From the NCBI RefSeq assembly GCF_023516215.1, contig NZ_CP097349.1, positions 2,542,001 through 2,606,000 of the forward strand: a DNA stretch of 64,000 nucleotides, read 5' to 3'. The notes beneath the pieces were generated by a model. It was not told the DNA's origin, searched no databases, and saw only the letters and a program-made list of their open reading frames with translations. The first letter of the stretch is position 1. Each line of letters starts with the position of its first letter. The position numbers and the translations under genes are program-made. Shown here one piece after another: positions 33,853 to 42,426 of this stretch. The DNA comes from Cytobacillus pseudoceanisediminis (lineage in GTDB: Bacteria > Bacillota > Bacilli > Bacillales > Cytobacillaceae).

Positions 33853-35492
33853 ATGAAAAAACTATTTTCTTTTGATTTCTGGCAAAAGTTTGGGAAAGCA
33901 TTACTTGTTGTAGTGGCCGTAATGCCAGCTGCAGGTATTATGATTTCACTTGGAAAGCTTGTTGGCATGACGGGGACTGACATCGCATTTGTGCAAGCGA
34001 TTGCACGAGTGCTGGAGGATATCGGATGGGCCATCATTACAAATCTTCATATCTTATTCGCAGTTGCAATTGGCGGTTCCTGGGCTAAGGAACGTGCAGG
34101 CGGAGCGTTTGCAGCTCTCATTGCTTTCATTCTGATTAATAGAATCACAGGCGCTATATTCGGAGTAAAGTCCGACATGTTAGGTAATCCTGAGGCTGCG
34201 GTAAAATCCCTGTTTGGACAAGACCTTATTGTCCCGGACTATTTCACTTCTGTTTTAGGCGCACCAGCATTGAATATGGGAGTATTCGTCGGAATTATCT
34301 CAGGTTTTCTTGGAGCCAATTTATTTAACAAGTATTATAACTATGATAAATTGCCAAATTCACTTTCCTTTTTCAATGGAAAGCGCTTTGTTCCCTTCAC
34401 TGTAATTGTCGGCTCTGTTGCAGCTGCGTTGGTCTTATCGATTGTGTGGCCATTTATTCAAGGATTATTAAATGATTTCGGACAATGGATTGCTACATCA
34501 CGAAATACGGCGCCTGTTATTGCTCCATTTGTTTTTGGTGCACTGGAACGATTGCTTCTTCCATTTGGATTGCATCATATGCTGACTGTCCCAATTAATT
34601 ACACGGAGCTTGGCGGAACTTACAAAATCCTGACAGGCTCTAATGCAGGTTCAACGGTGGCTGGACAAGATCCGCTATGGCTTGCATGGATTGCTGACTT
34701 AAATAACTTTTTGACTGCAGGAGATACAGAAAGCTACAAGCAGCTGCTGAATGATGTTACTCCTGCCCGTTTCAAGGTAGGCCAAATGATTCTATCCGCT
34801 GCTGCCCTGCTGGGAATTGCGCTTGCAATGTACCGCAATGTAGATCATGAAAAAAGAAGAAATACAAATCGATGTTCTTATCTGCTGGTTTGGCAGTATT
34901 CCTGACTGGAGTAACTGAACCAATCGAATTTATGTTCATGTTTGCTGCTCCTCTTCTTTATATCGTGTATGCAGTTATGACAGGTCTGGCCTTTGCAATT
35001 GTTGATATTATAAATATCCGTGTCCATTCTTTCGGCATCATTGAATTGATTACAAGAACACCAATGATTTTAAAAGCTGGCTTATGGCTGGATCTTGTAA
35101 ACTTTGTAATTGCCTGTCTAATATTCTTCGGGTTAAACTTTGGTGTTGCCAATTTTATGATCCGAAAATTCAACTTCCCTACACCAGGACGTAATGGAAA
35201 CTATATTGAAGAAGAAAATACCGCTGCATCATCGGATACTTCAGTCAAGAAGAATTCACTAGCCCCAGTGTTAATTGAATTATTAGGCGGAAAAGAAAAT
35301 ATTGAAGATGTTGATGCCTGCATGACCCGCTTGCGTGTCACAGTAAAGGACACTTCATCAGTTGCTGGTGAACAGGACTGGAAGAGGAATGGAGCTTTAG
35401 GTCTTATCGTTAAAGACAAAGGCGTTCAGGCAATTTATGGGCCCAAAGCAGATGTCCTTAAATCTGATATACAGGACTTGCTGGGAGCTTAA
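33853..35492 (+). CDS. PTS sugar permease EIIC-EIIB (glucose/alpha-glucoside family), frameshifted
   Basis: About 547 aa when joined. The EIIC part (about 1-430) starts FWQKFGKALLVVVAVMPAAG and has LERLLLPFGLHHMLTVPINY and FLTGVTEPIEFMFMFAAPLL. The EIIB domain has the phosphorylated Cys in DVDACMTRLRVTVKD (about residue 493). It imports and phosphorylates a sugar with an EIIA supplied elsewhere. Adding one A to the A6 run at 34851-34856 joins VDHEKK to KKYKSMFLSAGLAVF. GGGAGAG sits before ATG 33853. The substrate cannot be fixed; the next gene is co-transcribed with 2-bp spacing. Confidence 0.87.
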
Positions 35493-35494
35493 CA

Positions 35495-36280
35495 ATGAAA
35501 TTATTAACTCTAAACTGCCACTCATGGCAGGAGGATCAGCAGCTGGAAAAAATAAAAATTCTTGCTGAGGCAATTAAAGAGAACCTCTATGATGTCATCG
35601 CTCTGCAGGAAGTCAGCCAGCATATCAAAGCCCCTTTGATAGACGGCCATATCAGAGAAGATAATTATGCACTGTTGTTAATTGAAGAATTGAGAAAAAT
35701 AGGTGTGAAAGATTACGTTTTTAAATGGGATTTTTCACATATTGGCTACGATATATATGAAGAAGGTCTTGCAATCATAACAAGGCATGAAATAAAAGAA
35801 GATCAATCATTTTTCATTACAAAAAACCGAGACCAGAAACACTGGAAGACACGGAAAATAGTTGGTATTAAATTACTTCATCAAGATAAGCCTATCTCCT
35901 TCTATTCTTGTCATCTCGGCTGGTGGCACGATCAAGAAGAGTCCTATAGATTCCAGGTTGAATCTCTACTTTCAAAAGTCCCAAAGGATGAATCCGCCAT
36001 TTTAATGGGAGATTTCAACAGCTCCGCTTATGTCCGCAATGAAGGTTATGACTTTCTGACAGGCAATGGGCTCTACGACACTTATGAATTAGCTTCCAGG
36101 AAGGATTCTGGTGTTACTGTTAGAGGAAAGATTGCCGGCTGGGAGAACAATAAACATGATATGCGGATTGATTTAATTCTTTCGGCTCAGCCTATACAGC
36201 CGAAATATTCTCGGGTTATTTTTAACGGCATACACAAACCCATCATTTCAGATCATTATGGCGTTGAAATTGAAATATAG
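35495..36280 (+). CDS. Endonuclease/exonuclease/phosphatase-fold protein
   Basis: A 261-aa cytosolic protein with the DNase I-like fold: MKLLTLNCHSWQ, VIALQEVSQ (metal Glu), SCHLGWW, ILMGDFNSSAY (Asp and Asn) and ISDHYGVEIEI (catalytic His). It lacks a signal peptide. The fold covers nucleases and phosphodiesterases acting on lipids, sugars or nucleotides. Tight coupling to the PTS gene suggests action on a phosphorylated compound brought in by it, which is inference. Confidence 0.85.
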   Translation: MKLLTLNCHSWQEDQQLEKIKILAEAIKENLYDVIALQEVSQHIKAPLIDGHIREDNYALLLIEELRKIGVKDYVFKWDFSHIGYDIYEEGLAIITRHEIKEDQSFFITKNRDQKHWKTRKIVGIKLLHQDKPISFYSCHLGWWHDQEESYRFQVESLLSKVPKDESAILMGDFNSSAYVRNEGYDFLTGNGLYDTYELASRKDSGVTVRGKIAGWENNKHDMRIDLILSAQPIQPKYSRVIFNGIHKPIISDHYGVEIEI

Positions 36281-36283
36281 GCA

Positions 36284-36317
36284 AAAGTCCCTGACAACTC
36301 TGTCAGGGACTCTTTTT
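36284..36317 (+). terminator. Terminator of PTS operon
   Basis: AGTCCCTGACA / TGTCAGGGACT stem followed by CTTTTT. Confidence 0.88.
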
Positions 36318-36512
36318 ACACTTTTAGCTTGTAGATGGGCTCAGGATGGAAGGCCTGAAAGAGCTCACCTGTTGGTTCGAAACCAACTTTCTCATAAACA
36401 CGAATACCTGGCTCATTCTCCTTGATGACTGATATGTAGATTTCATTACAAGCATACAGATCTTTCATTTCCTTTATCACAAGTTTTATAGCCGGTATAC
36501 CGTACCCTTTTA
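36316..36512 (-). pseudogene. C-terminal remnant of a GNAT acetyltransferase
   Basis: Minus-strand frame KGYGIPAIKLVIKEMKDLY...NEPGIRVYEKVGFEPTGELF then QAFHPEPIYKLKV and a stop. This is the acetyl-CoA-binding tail of a GNAT enzyme (YEKVGF motif). No N-terminal half or start exists: upstream lies the terminator of the proline dehydrogenase gene. This is a deletion relic, not a one-base shift. Confidence 0.7.
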
Positions 36513-36520
36513 AGACAAAA

Positions 36521-36552
36521 TAGCCTCCCTGCTTAAATAAAACAGGGAGACT
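36521..36552 (-). terminator. Terminator of proline dehydrogenase gene
   Basis: AGTCTCCCTG / CAGGGAGGCT stem (one T-G wobble) followed by ATTTTG on the minus strand. Confidence 0.7.
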
Positions 36553-36561
36553 TTCGCAGTA

Positions 36562-37536
36562 TTATTTCTTCCGTTTCTTTGTCAATCTGCCTAATAGGAA
36601 AGCTCCTGCGGCCACACCAATCACAGTATTGGTTTTCTTAGTAAATACCTGCTTGGCAACAAGGTTTAAATTCTGCGGCCTTTCAGCCAGACGCCTCATG
36701 AAGTAGCCGTACCAGTCATTCCCAAAAGGTACATAGGTACAGAAATTATAGCCTTCACCAGCAAGCTTCAGCTGCATATCCTTGCGGAAGCCATAAAGCA
36801 TTTGAAATTCAAATTTCTCTTTAGGGATATTGTTAGCCCTTACAAAATCTTTTATATGATTAATTACTTTATGGTCATGTGTTGCAATAGATGTAAATTT
36901 GCCATTCAGCAAATGCCATTCTATTAATTTTATAAAGTTAGCATCGATGTCACTTTTGTCCTGATAAGCAATTTCCTCAGGCTCCTTATAAGCCCCTTTT
37001 ACAATTCGCAAGCGGAAATCCTTATATTTCATTAAATCTTCTTCAGCACTCAGGAAATAGGCTTGAATAACTGTACCTATGTTATTATATTCTTTAGATA
37101 ATTCATCCAGTATATCAAAGGAAGGCTGCAAACGCTTAGAGTCTTCCATATCCATATTCACAAAAATACCATAATGGCTTGCTCTCTCTACTATCTCCCT
37201 AACATTTTCAAGACAGAAAGAGAAGTCGATATCCAGGCCTAATTGGGAAGGCTTTAAAGATATATGTGCATCCACCTGATTTTCATGAATGGCTTCTATC
37301 ACTTCAATTATTTGTTTCTTCGCTTCTGCCGCCTCTTCTTTTTTATATACAAATTCCCCGAGGTTATCGACAGTACAAGAGATGCCATGAGCGTTCAGCT
37401 CTTTTATGCTTTGAATTGCTTCATCTAAATTTGTTCCCGCAACTACACTCTGCGCTCCCAATTTCAACCCATATTTCTTTGCAGCACTATTCAGAAATTC
37501 GTTTTGGGAAAGGCCGATAAACAGATCTTTCAACAT
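36562..37536 (-). CDS. Proline dehydrogenase (PutB/FadM-like)
   Basis: A 324-aa flavoenzyme that oxidises proline to pyrroline-5-carboxylate. Barrel motifs: AHISLKPSQLGLDID, RLRIVKGAYKEPEEIAYQ, SIATHDHKVINHI, FQMLYGFRKDMQ, TYVPFGNDWYGYFMRRLAERPQN (substrate-binding Arg pair near the end, about 285). I choose ATG 37536 (MLKDLFIGLS) because GGGGAT precedes it; the longer reading from 37566 has no site. Unusual C-terminal hydrophobic/basic tail GVAAGAFLLGRLTKKRKK may tether it to the membrane. No P5C dehydrogenase is adjacent. Confidence 0.9.
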   Translation of the reverse strand: MLKDLFIGLSQNEFLNSAAKKYGLKLGAQSVVAGTNLDEAIQSIKELNAHGISCTVDNLGEFVYKKEEAAEAKKQIIEVIEAIHENQVDAHISLKPSQLGLDIDFSFCLENVREIVERASHYGIFVNMDMEDSKRLQPSFDILDELSKEYNNIGTVIQAYFLSAEEDLMKYKDFRLRIVKGAYKEPEEIAYQDKSDIDANFIKLIEWHLLNGKFTSIATHDHKVINHIKDFVRANNIPKEKFEFQMLYGFRKDMQLKLAGEGYNFCTYVPFGNDWYGYFMRRLAERPQNLNLVAKQVFTKKTNTVIGVAAGAFLLGRLTKKRKK

Positions 37537-37695
37537 AGAAATATCCCCTAACTCTTGTAATTTCACAATGAAATTATAGCATAGATTTTTAATAAAAATT
37601 ATTTTGTGAATTTTTATATTTTAACGATTCCCTATCACTGTTTCGTTAAAACATTGCAGGGGTTCCCACTTTAAAAGCAACCCCCTGTAAACAAA

Positions 37696-37730
37696 AAAAG
37701 TGCCTGGCTATCGGCAGCCAGACACTTTAA
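37696..37730 (-). terminator. Probable original tRNA-Val terminator
   Basis: Minus strand AAGTG-T-CTGGCT ... AGCCAG-G-CACTT stem followed by TTTTTTG, directly after the tRNA-Val fragment. It would have ended the tRNA transcript before the element inserted. Confidence 0.6.
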
Positions 37731-37736
37731 GTATAT

Positions 37737-37775
37737 TTCCGACTGGGTTCGAACCAGCGACCTCTACCCTGTCAA
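37737..37775 (-). repeat. attL: 39-bp duplicate of the tRNA-Val 3' part
   Basis: Identical over 39 bp to 40067-40105 inside the intact tRNA-Val gene, from the anticodon loop to the acceptor arm. It diverges right after. Together the two copies bound a 2.3-kb AT-rich segment with an integrase relic. Confidence 0.88.
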
Positions 37776-38137
37776 AGTGGCAAACAGTCACGGAAGCAAT
37801 AGTGACTGTCGGTACTGCTGTCCTTCCTTCTACATGACAATCACTCCTTTCACTGCATAAGAAAAGCCACCCTCTAAAGGGCAGCTTATTTTGGCCATTG
37901 ATAATGTTTAGCTTGTTAGCTATCCTCGATTCCCCTTGTTGTAGGATCATATAAGGCATTCCACACACTCACCATTATTAGCAGTAAAACATACGGATTA
38001 GAAAATACTCCGACAACAAATTAAAAACTGCCCCCCAAGTATTGAGGTCCTGTGCAGTTCAGCACCCCTCCAAAGTTATAATTTGATGTAGGTAGGTCAG
38101 GAGGAGTCCTGGCTTTTTTGTATTTACAAATCATTTT

Positions 38138-38383
38138 TTATTTTTTCAGGTATCCTGGAATAATTGACTTATTTCCACAGTTACTGCAATATACTCCGTC
38201 AACCCCTTTGATAAAGTAAGTTTCCATGATGTATTGCGGGATTGGCCGAGGCACACCACATTCAGAACAAAACAATAAATAGCTTGTTTTTTCTCGGTCA
38301 TATCTCTTCCCCCTATAAATAGCATTAACTCCTATTAATATAGTTCGGGAAGTGCTTACCTTTTCCTGTTGGAAAGAACGCAA
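38138..38383 (-). CDS. Small zinc-ribbon protein of the tRNA-Val element
   Basis: An 81-aa protein with two CxxC knuckles, FCSECGVPRP and YCSNCGNKS, 27 residues apart, typical of a zinc ribbon. AT-rich coding unlike neighbours. No ribosome binding site of strength is seen; it may be shorter than given. Function unknown; cargo of the element. Confidence 0.5.
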   Translation of the reverse strand: MRSFQQEKVSTSRTILIGVNAIYRGKRYDREKTSYLLFCSECGVPRPIPQYIMETYFIKGVDGVYCSNCGNKSIIPGYLKK

Positions 38384-38476
38384 ATCTAGATCTTTATCAT
38401 ATGTTTCAATTTATTATTTCCTACTAGCTCTCGATTAAGTATAATTATCTAAATTAACTATAAAGGATGGAACGTT

Positions 38477-39091
38477 ATGTTCAAAAAACTCTTTGGAAAA
38501 AACTTTACAGCTGCTGAATTCTGGATTTGGTTTGAAAAGAATTCACAAGACTATTATCAGTTGAAAGAAGAAAAGTTAAATTCATTGTTCTACAAACTAG
38601 ATAAACAGTTATCTAAGATAAATGAGGATATAGCTTTTGAATTTAGTGCTGATTTAATCGATGGAAAGAGAGAGTTTATTATAAGCGCTGATGGTATCCT
38701 GTCTGCCTTTACAGATGTCATTGACCTAGTTGAAAAAGCACCGAAACTTGACGGCTTTAAAATAATTGCTTTTCGCCCCAAAAGTGATGTTGATGATATT
38801 TCGACTATCGAGTACGAGGATATTAGTTTAGGGCCTGATGATGTATTTTTCACTTACCGAAAAAATGGTGACACGTTAGACATTGTTCTATATCTCAAAG
38901 GTTACGATTCTGATTTTGAAGAGTGGGAAAACGCAGCCTTTATATTATTAGACACTATAATTGGAGAGTATGATGTTGCTACTAAAATAGGAAGTATTGA
39001 TATGCTACCTTATAAAGGAAGTCCTAAATTAAAACCTATTTTAGAATTACCCTCATTAATAGATAGGGAAGTATCGGGGATAAGCTTTTAA
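38477..39091 (+). CDS. Hypothetical acidic protein, possible immunity-type cargo
   Basis: A 204-aa soluble acidic protein starting MFKKLFGKNFTAAEFWIWFE. The F-W-x-W-F start and alternating acidic strands recall small immunity/DUF proteins found in polymorphic-toxin clusters, but I cannot name a family. Preceded by AAGGATGG. It lies inside the tRNA-Val element with low GC. No toxin gene is present in the window. Confidence 0.6.
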   Translation: MFKKLFGKNFTAAEFWIWFEKNSQDYYQLKEEKLNSLFYKLDKQLSKINEDIAFEFSADLIDGKREFIISADGILSAFTDVIDLVEKAPKLDGFKIIAFRPKSDVDDISTIEYEDISLGPDDVFFTYRKNGDTLDIVLYLKGYDSDFEEWENAAFILLDTIIGEYDVATKIGSIDMLPYKGSPKLKPILELPSLIDREVSGISF

Positions 39092-39220
39092 AGCTTTCCT
39101 TTTTTTGCACCCAATTTAACTTTTCTTATTTTCTGTTTGTTATTAACTTCAGATGATATTACAATTCCTAAAAAATGTTATAATTCGAGATAACTACTCC
39201 CTAATTGAGGTGATTTCTAA

Positions 39221-39406
39221 TTGTCAAATACAACTCAACTCTATTTAAATATTTTTAGTGCATCTTGTTTTACCATATTAACATTTATGCATTTTATAGA
39301 TGTTTGGACAGCCAGTTCAACTACAGAAGTGCTATTCTTCATTGCTATGGTCACCACCCTCTTAGGAACCGGTTTTGAACTACACCGATATCTAAATAAA
39401 AAATAA
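39221..39406 (+). CDS. Small two-helix membrane protein
   Basis: A 61-aa protein from a TTG start with GAGGTGA upstream. Two hydrophobic segments: YLNIFSASCFTILTFMHFI and VLFFIAMVTTLLGTGFEL, ending HRYLNKK. Cargo of the tRNA-Val element; no family recognised. Confidence 0.5.
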   Translation: MSNTTQLYLNIFSASCFTILTFMHFIDVWTASSTTEVLFFIAMVTTLLGTGFELHRYLNKK

Positions 39407-39511
39407 GTGATGGAAACTTACCTGATGGCAAATTGGGTCAAATGTAAACAACTGTAATTAATTGAAACTTTTCAAAATATCTCCGTAAACTAACTAACGA
39501 AATAAGGAAGA

Positions 39512-39976
39512 ATGGATATGCATTGGAGAAAATACTTTATTCACTTTTATTCCAGCCCTTTTAATATTTATAGTTTCGTTATTTCTTTGTCACCTATGGT
39601 GATCGAAGAGCTAAAAAAATTTCTTATACACTGGAAAAAAGAAATGCGTATGAGAGATTTGTGGATTGAACATGAGCATGAATTTGTCTTTTGCAATGAG
39701 AACGGAAAACACTATTATCCCACTACCCCTACTACCTGGTAGAAACGATTTACTGACCGGGCTGGTGTCCGATTTATCAGGTTACATGATCTGCGACACA
39801 CATCAGCAACCCTATTAATAAATCAGGGTGTTCACGCAAAAATCATTTCAAAGAGACTTGGTCATTCAAATATCCGTATAACCATGGATAAATATGGACA
39901 TTTTTTACAAACTGCAGAACAGGGAGCAGCTAACAAATTAGACTCACTTTTTAAACGGCATAAAAATAGCATTTAA
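39512..39976 (+). pseudogene. Tyrosine recombinase (phage integrase) remnant
   Basis: From about 39596 the frame reads MVIEELKKFLIHWKKEM... then an in-frame TAG after YYPTTPTTW, then RFIRLHDLRHTSATLLINQG, KRLGHSNIRITMDKYGHFLQ and a stop. The second Arg box (HDLRH) and Tyr box (Y in MDKYGH) of the integrase catalytic domain are intact, but the N-terminal half is gone. It sits next to the tRNA-Val gene, the usual place for the integrase of a tRNA-inserted element. Confidence 0.85.
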
Positions 39977-40021
39977 AAATTCCGTCAACAATTGGGGTTT
40001 ACTCTATATTTTTAAGAATAT

Positions 40022-40056
40022 AGAAAAAGCCTAGAACCATTGAGGCTCTAGGCTTT
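40022..40056 (-). terminator. Terminator downstream of tRNA-Val
   Basis: AAAAGCCTAGA(GCC) / (GGT)TCTAGGCTTTTT stem, minus-strand T tract, 8 bp past the tRNA 3' end. Confidence 0.75.
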
Positions 40057-40063
40057 TAACTGA

Positions 40064-40136
40064 TGATTCCGACTGGGTTCGAACCAGCGACCTCTACCCT
40101 GTCAAGGTAGCGCTCTCCCAGCTGAGCTACGGAATC
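40064..40136 (-). tRNA. tRNA-Val (anticodon GAC)
   Basis: Complete cloverleaf on the minus strand: acceptor GATTCCG / CGGAATC, D arm GCTC...GAGC, anticodon stem CTACC / GGTAG with loop TTGACAG (anticodon GAC), T arm CTGGGTTCGAACCCAG-type stem, discriminator A. CCA is not encoded. The 3' part is duplicated at 37737-37775. Confidence 0.93.
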
Positions 40137-40381
40137 GTTATGATATTCCCTGTATTGGGGACAATATAAAATATACTTCTTTCTAACATAAAAGTCAATA
40201 CCTATATTTCATCCATAAACTATAAGGTTATCAGCTTGGAAACTAGATTACATTCCCATTACAAATTCTGCATTTATGCCTTAAAGGTATCTTTTTAAGA
40301 GTATATGCTTTATAATGCCCTCTATATGATTCTTTTGTTAGCTGAATCAAATCATACAGGGTTACGGAAGGAGAAATATTA

Positions 40382-41146
40382 ATGAAAAAACTAATGTATC
40401 CCTTTTTACTAGTATTAATATCTGCCGTTTTAGCTGCTTGTGGAGCTGATGATGAAAGCAAGAGTGCAGATAAAAAAGAGGAAGCGAAAACAGCTGAAAC
40501 CGACCAGCAGGACCAACAGAAGCAAATGGAAGAAATGCAAAAGAAAATGGACAAACAAAAGCTTGATGAAGAAAAGACTGTTGCAATCGTTAATGACCAG
40601 GAAATCCTTGGCCGCGAGTATAACAGCGTGCTTACTTCATCACAAATGATGTATCAGCAAATGGGACAAGACCCTACTACCAAAGATGCTGCAGATAAAA
40701 TCAAGGAGCAGACACTCGACAGTCTAGTCGGCCAGACACTTCTTCTCCAAGAGGCAGACAAAAAAGGCTACAAAGCTTCTGATGAAGAAGTCAAAAAGCA
40801 GCTGGAAGAAACAAAAGGACAATTCAAGGACGACAAGGAATTCGAAACAGCAATGAAACAGGCTGGCCTTAACCCTGACTCATTAGAGAAGGAAATTGCC
40901 AACAATATTAAATATACGAAATATATTAATGGCGAGATTAAACCAGGGGAAGTTACAGATGCTGAAATTCAGAAATTCTATGATGAATATGCCAGCCAGG
41001 GTGGTGCTGAAGGACAGGAGCCGCCTAAATTGGAGGAAGTAAAGCCTCAGATCAAGCAGCAGCTCGAACAGCAAAAACAGCAGGATATGCTGGTTAAGCA
41101 TGTAGAAGAATTGAAGAAAAGTGCAAAAATTGATATTAAGGTATAA
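40382..41146 (+). CDS. SurA_N-type lipoprotein chaperone without PPIase domain
   Basis: A 254-aa lipoprotein (lipobox LAAC at residues 17-20). A charged Gln/Lys linker (about 24-65) precedes a SurA N-terminal chaperone domain (VAIVNDQEILGREYNSVL, AADKIKEQTLDSLVGQTLL, KKGYKASDEEVKKQLEETK). The parvulin PPIase domain of PrsA is missing: after EIQKFYDEYASQGGAEGQEPP the protein goes straight to the C-terminal chaperone helix. It probably helps fold exported proteins at the membrane surface without isomerase activity. Confidence 0.85.
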   Translation: MKKLMYPFLLVLISAVLAACGADDESKSADKKEEAKTAETDQQDQQKQMEEMQKKMDKQKLDEEKTVAIVNDQEILGREYNSVLTSSQMMYQQMGQDPTTKDAADKIKEQTLDSLVGQTLLLQEADKKGYKASDEEVKKQLEETKGQFKDDKEFETAMKQAGLNPDSLEKEIANNIKYTKYINGEIKPGEVTDAEIQKFYDEYASQGGAEGQEPPKLEEVKPQIKQQLEQQKQQDMLVKHVEELKKSAKIDIKV

Positions 41147-41154
41147 GTATCTTT

Positions 41155-41185
41155 AAAACAGTTCCCATTTGGGAGCTGTTTTTAT
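41155..41185 (+). terminator. Terminator
   Basis: AACAGTTCCCA / TGGGAGCTGTT stem then TTTTAT. Confidence 0.7.
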
Positions 41186-41309
41186 GTGTTAGAGTATTAA
41201 TAAAAGTGCTATTCCCCATACTGGCTTATGAATACTCAATAAGTTTCTTCCTTTTCTTTCCCTTGAGAATTTATTTAATTACGGTAATATTTATTGGGGA
41301 GGATACAAC

Positions 41310-41924
41310 ATGATTAAACACACAACATTCATTCAAATAATTGCAGGTTATTTTATTCTCACTCTCGGTGTCTCATTAATTATCTTATCCAATCTCGGTG
41401 CAGGTGCCTGGGACACTGTTTATGTTGGCCTTTTTAATAAGTTCGGTCTGACAATCGGAACATGGTCATTTCTGGTAACAGCATCCCTTATATTCTTCAA
41501 TGCTCTGCTGACCTGGGAAAAGCCCCAGTTTAAATCATTTATTGGAACCATTTTAGCGAGTGTGGGGATCGATTTTTGGATGGAGCTTGTTTTCAGCGGC
41601 ATCACAGTTACAAGCTTTTCCCTTCAGATCCTTGCCTTCATCACAGGTGTCTCATTTCTGGGCTTCGGGGTATCTATATATATCCGTCCGCAATTATTCA
41701 GCGGCCCAATTGATGGATTAATGATCGCAACTGCCAAAAGGCTAAATATCAGCATTAAGACCGCACGTATAATTAATGAATTATTGGCATTGGCCATTGG
41801 CCTTATTTTAGGCGGTCCAGTTGGATTAGGCACATTGTTCGTTGCCGTCTTTTTAGGCTATGCCATACAATACGGCACTGTTTTGCTTAATCACTTGAAA
41901 AATAAGGGTTTAAAGATTATTTAA
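41310..41924 (+). CDS. YczE/YitT-like membrane protein
   Basis: A 204-aa protein with about five membrane helices: FIQIIAGYFILTLGVSLIIL, NLGAGAWDTVYVGL (the GAGAWD motif of the YczE group), GFGVSIYIRPQLFSGPIDGL, LGGPVGLGTLFVAVFLGYAI. Members influence membrane-linked processes, for example YczE is needed for surfactin production in B. subtilis, but the mechanism is unknown. GGGGAGGA ribosome binding site. Confidence 0.8.
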   Translation: MIKHTTFIQIIAGYFILTLGVSLIILSNLGAGAWDTVYVGLFNKFGLTIGTWSFLVTASLIFFNALLTWEKPQFKSFIGTILASVGIDFWMELVFSGITVTSFSLQILAFITGVSFLGFGVSIYIRPQLFSGPIDGLMIATAKRLNISIKTARIINELLALAIGLILGGPVGLGTLFVAVFLGYAIQYGTVLLNHLKNKGLKII

Positions 41925-41929
41925 AAGAC

Positions 41930-41951
41930 TTCACTTGTGAAGTCTTTTTTA
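41930..41951 (+). terminator. Terminator
   Basis: AAGACTTCAC / GTGAAGTCTT hairpin with a T6 tract. Confidence 0.82.
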
Positions 41952-41953
41952 TA

Positions 41954-42004
41954 CGAACAAATTTTCGCACCCTACTTGATAAGGAACACGCGTTCGTGTA
42001 TAAT
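41954..42004 (+). promoter_or_regulatory. Sigma-A promoter with LexA (SOS) boxes
   Basis: TTGATA (41976-41981), 17-nt spacer, TATAAT (41999-42004). The spacer holds GGAACACGCGTTCG (41983-41996), a one-mismatch match to the Bacillus LexA box CGAACNNNNGTTCG. A weaker copy CGAACAAATTTTCG lies just upstream (41954-41967). LexA bound here would block RNA polymerase. Confidence 0.75.
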
Positions 42005-42031
42005 GTAAATAAAAGTAAGGGGGATTTCTCT

Positions 42032-42250
42032 ATGAAAGGAATTCTTTATCGAGCTATGGAAGAGAGAAAGCCTGTGGAAATCATTTATCTCTCCAAACGC
42101 AATTCATTTACACAAAGAAAAATATTAATAAAAGAACTTCGAGGCAGCACGATTTTAGCCTATTGTTTATATAGAAAACAAATGCGCATTTTCAACTTGA
42201 ACCATATCATGTCCATTTTGCCCGAAAAGAAAGCTCGCCAGATCAGCTAA
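42032..42250 (+). CDS. Mini WYL-domain-like protein, probably SOS-regulated
   Basis: A 72-aa protein: RKPVEIIYLSKRNSFTQRKI then LIKELRGSTILAYCLYRKQM and RIFNLNHIMSIL. This follows the WYL-domain pattern (I-Y strand, R-x-I, AYC-R, R-x-F-x-L-x-x-I) without an HTH. AAGGGGGA lies 8 nt before ATG 42032; a reading from 41996 would start inside the promoter. WYL domains bind nucleic acid ligands in DNA-damage regulators, which fits the LexA boxes. Confidence 0.75.
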   Translation: MKGILYRAMEERKPVEIIYLSKRNSFTQRKILIKELRGSTILAYCLYRKQMRIFNLNHIMSILPEKKARQIS

Positions 42251-42426
42251 AAGGAGCCTTCTTTCAAAATATTTCATTTTATTCATCAAAGCCTGTATTT
42301 CACATGGAAGTACGGCTTTTTATTATGCTCCTTTCTTTCCCCGATTATCTGGTCCTCATTCGGGTATATACTCTCTAACCGGGATTTGGCCCTTAAATAA
42401 TTTAAGCTAAAGAAAGGAAGGATTTT

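Larger units (their letters stand above)
37567..38137. other. Gene-free stretch holding the left end of the tRNA-Val element
   Basis: Contains a minus-strand terminator (37696-37730), the left att repeat (37737-37775), and a small plus-strand hairpin CAGGA/TCCTG with a T tract near 38098-38118. No convincing gene; a minus-strand frame over 37708-37968 crosses the tRNA copy and is not credible. Confidence 0.55.

Noticed and set aside
37708..37968. An 86-codon minus-strand frame
   Set aside because: It runs through the tRNA-Val fragment and the old terminator, so it cannot be a functional gene.
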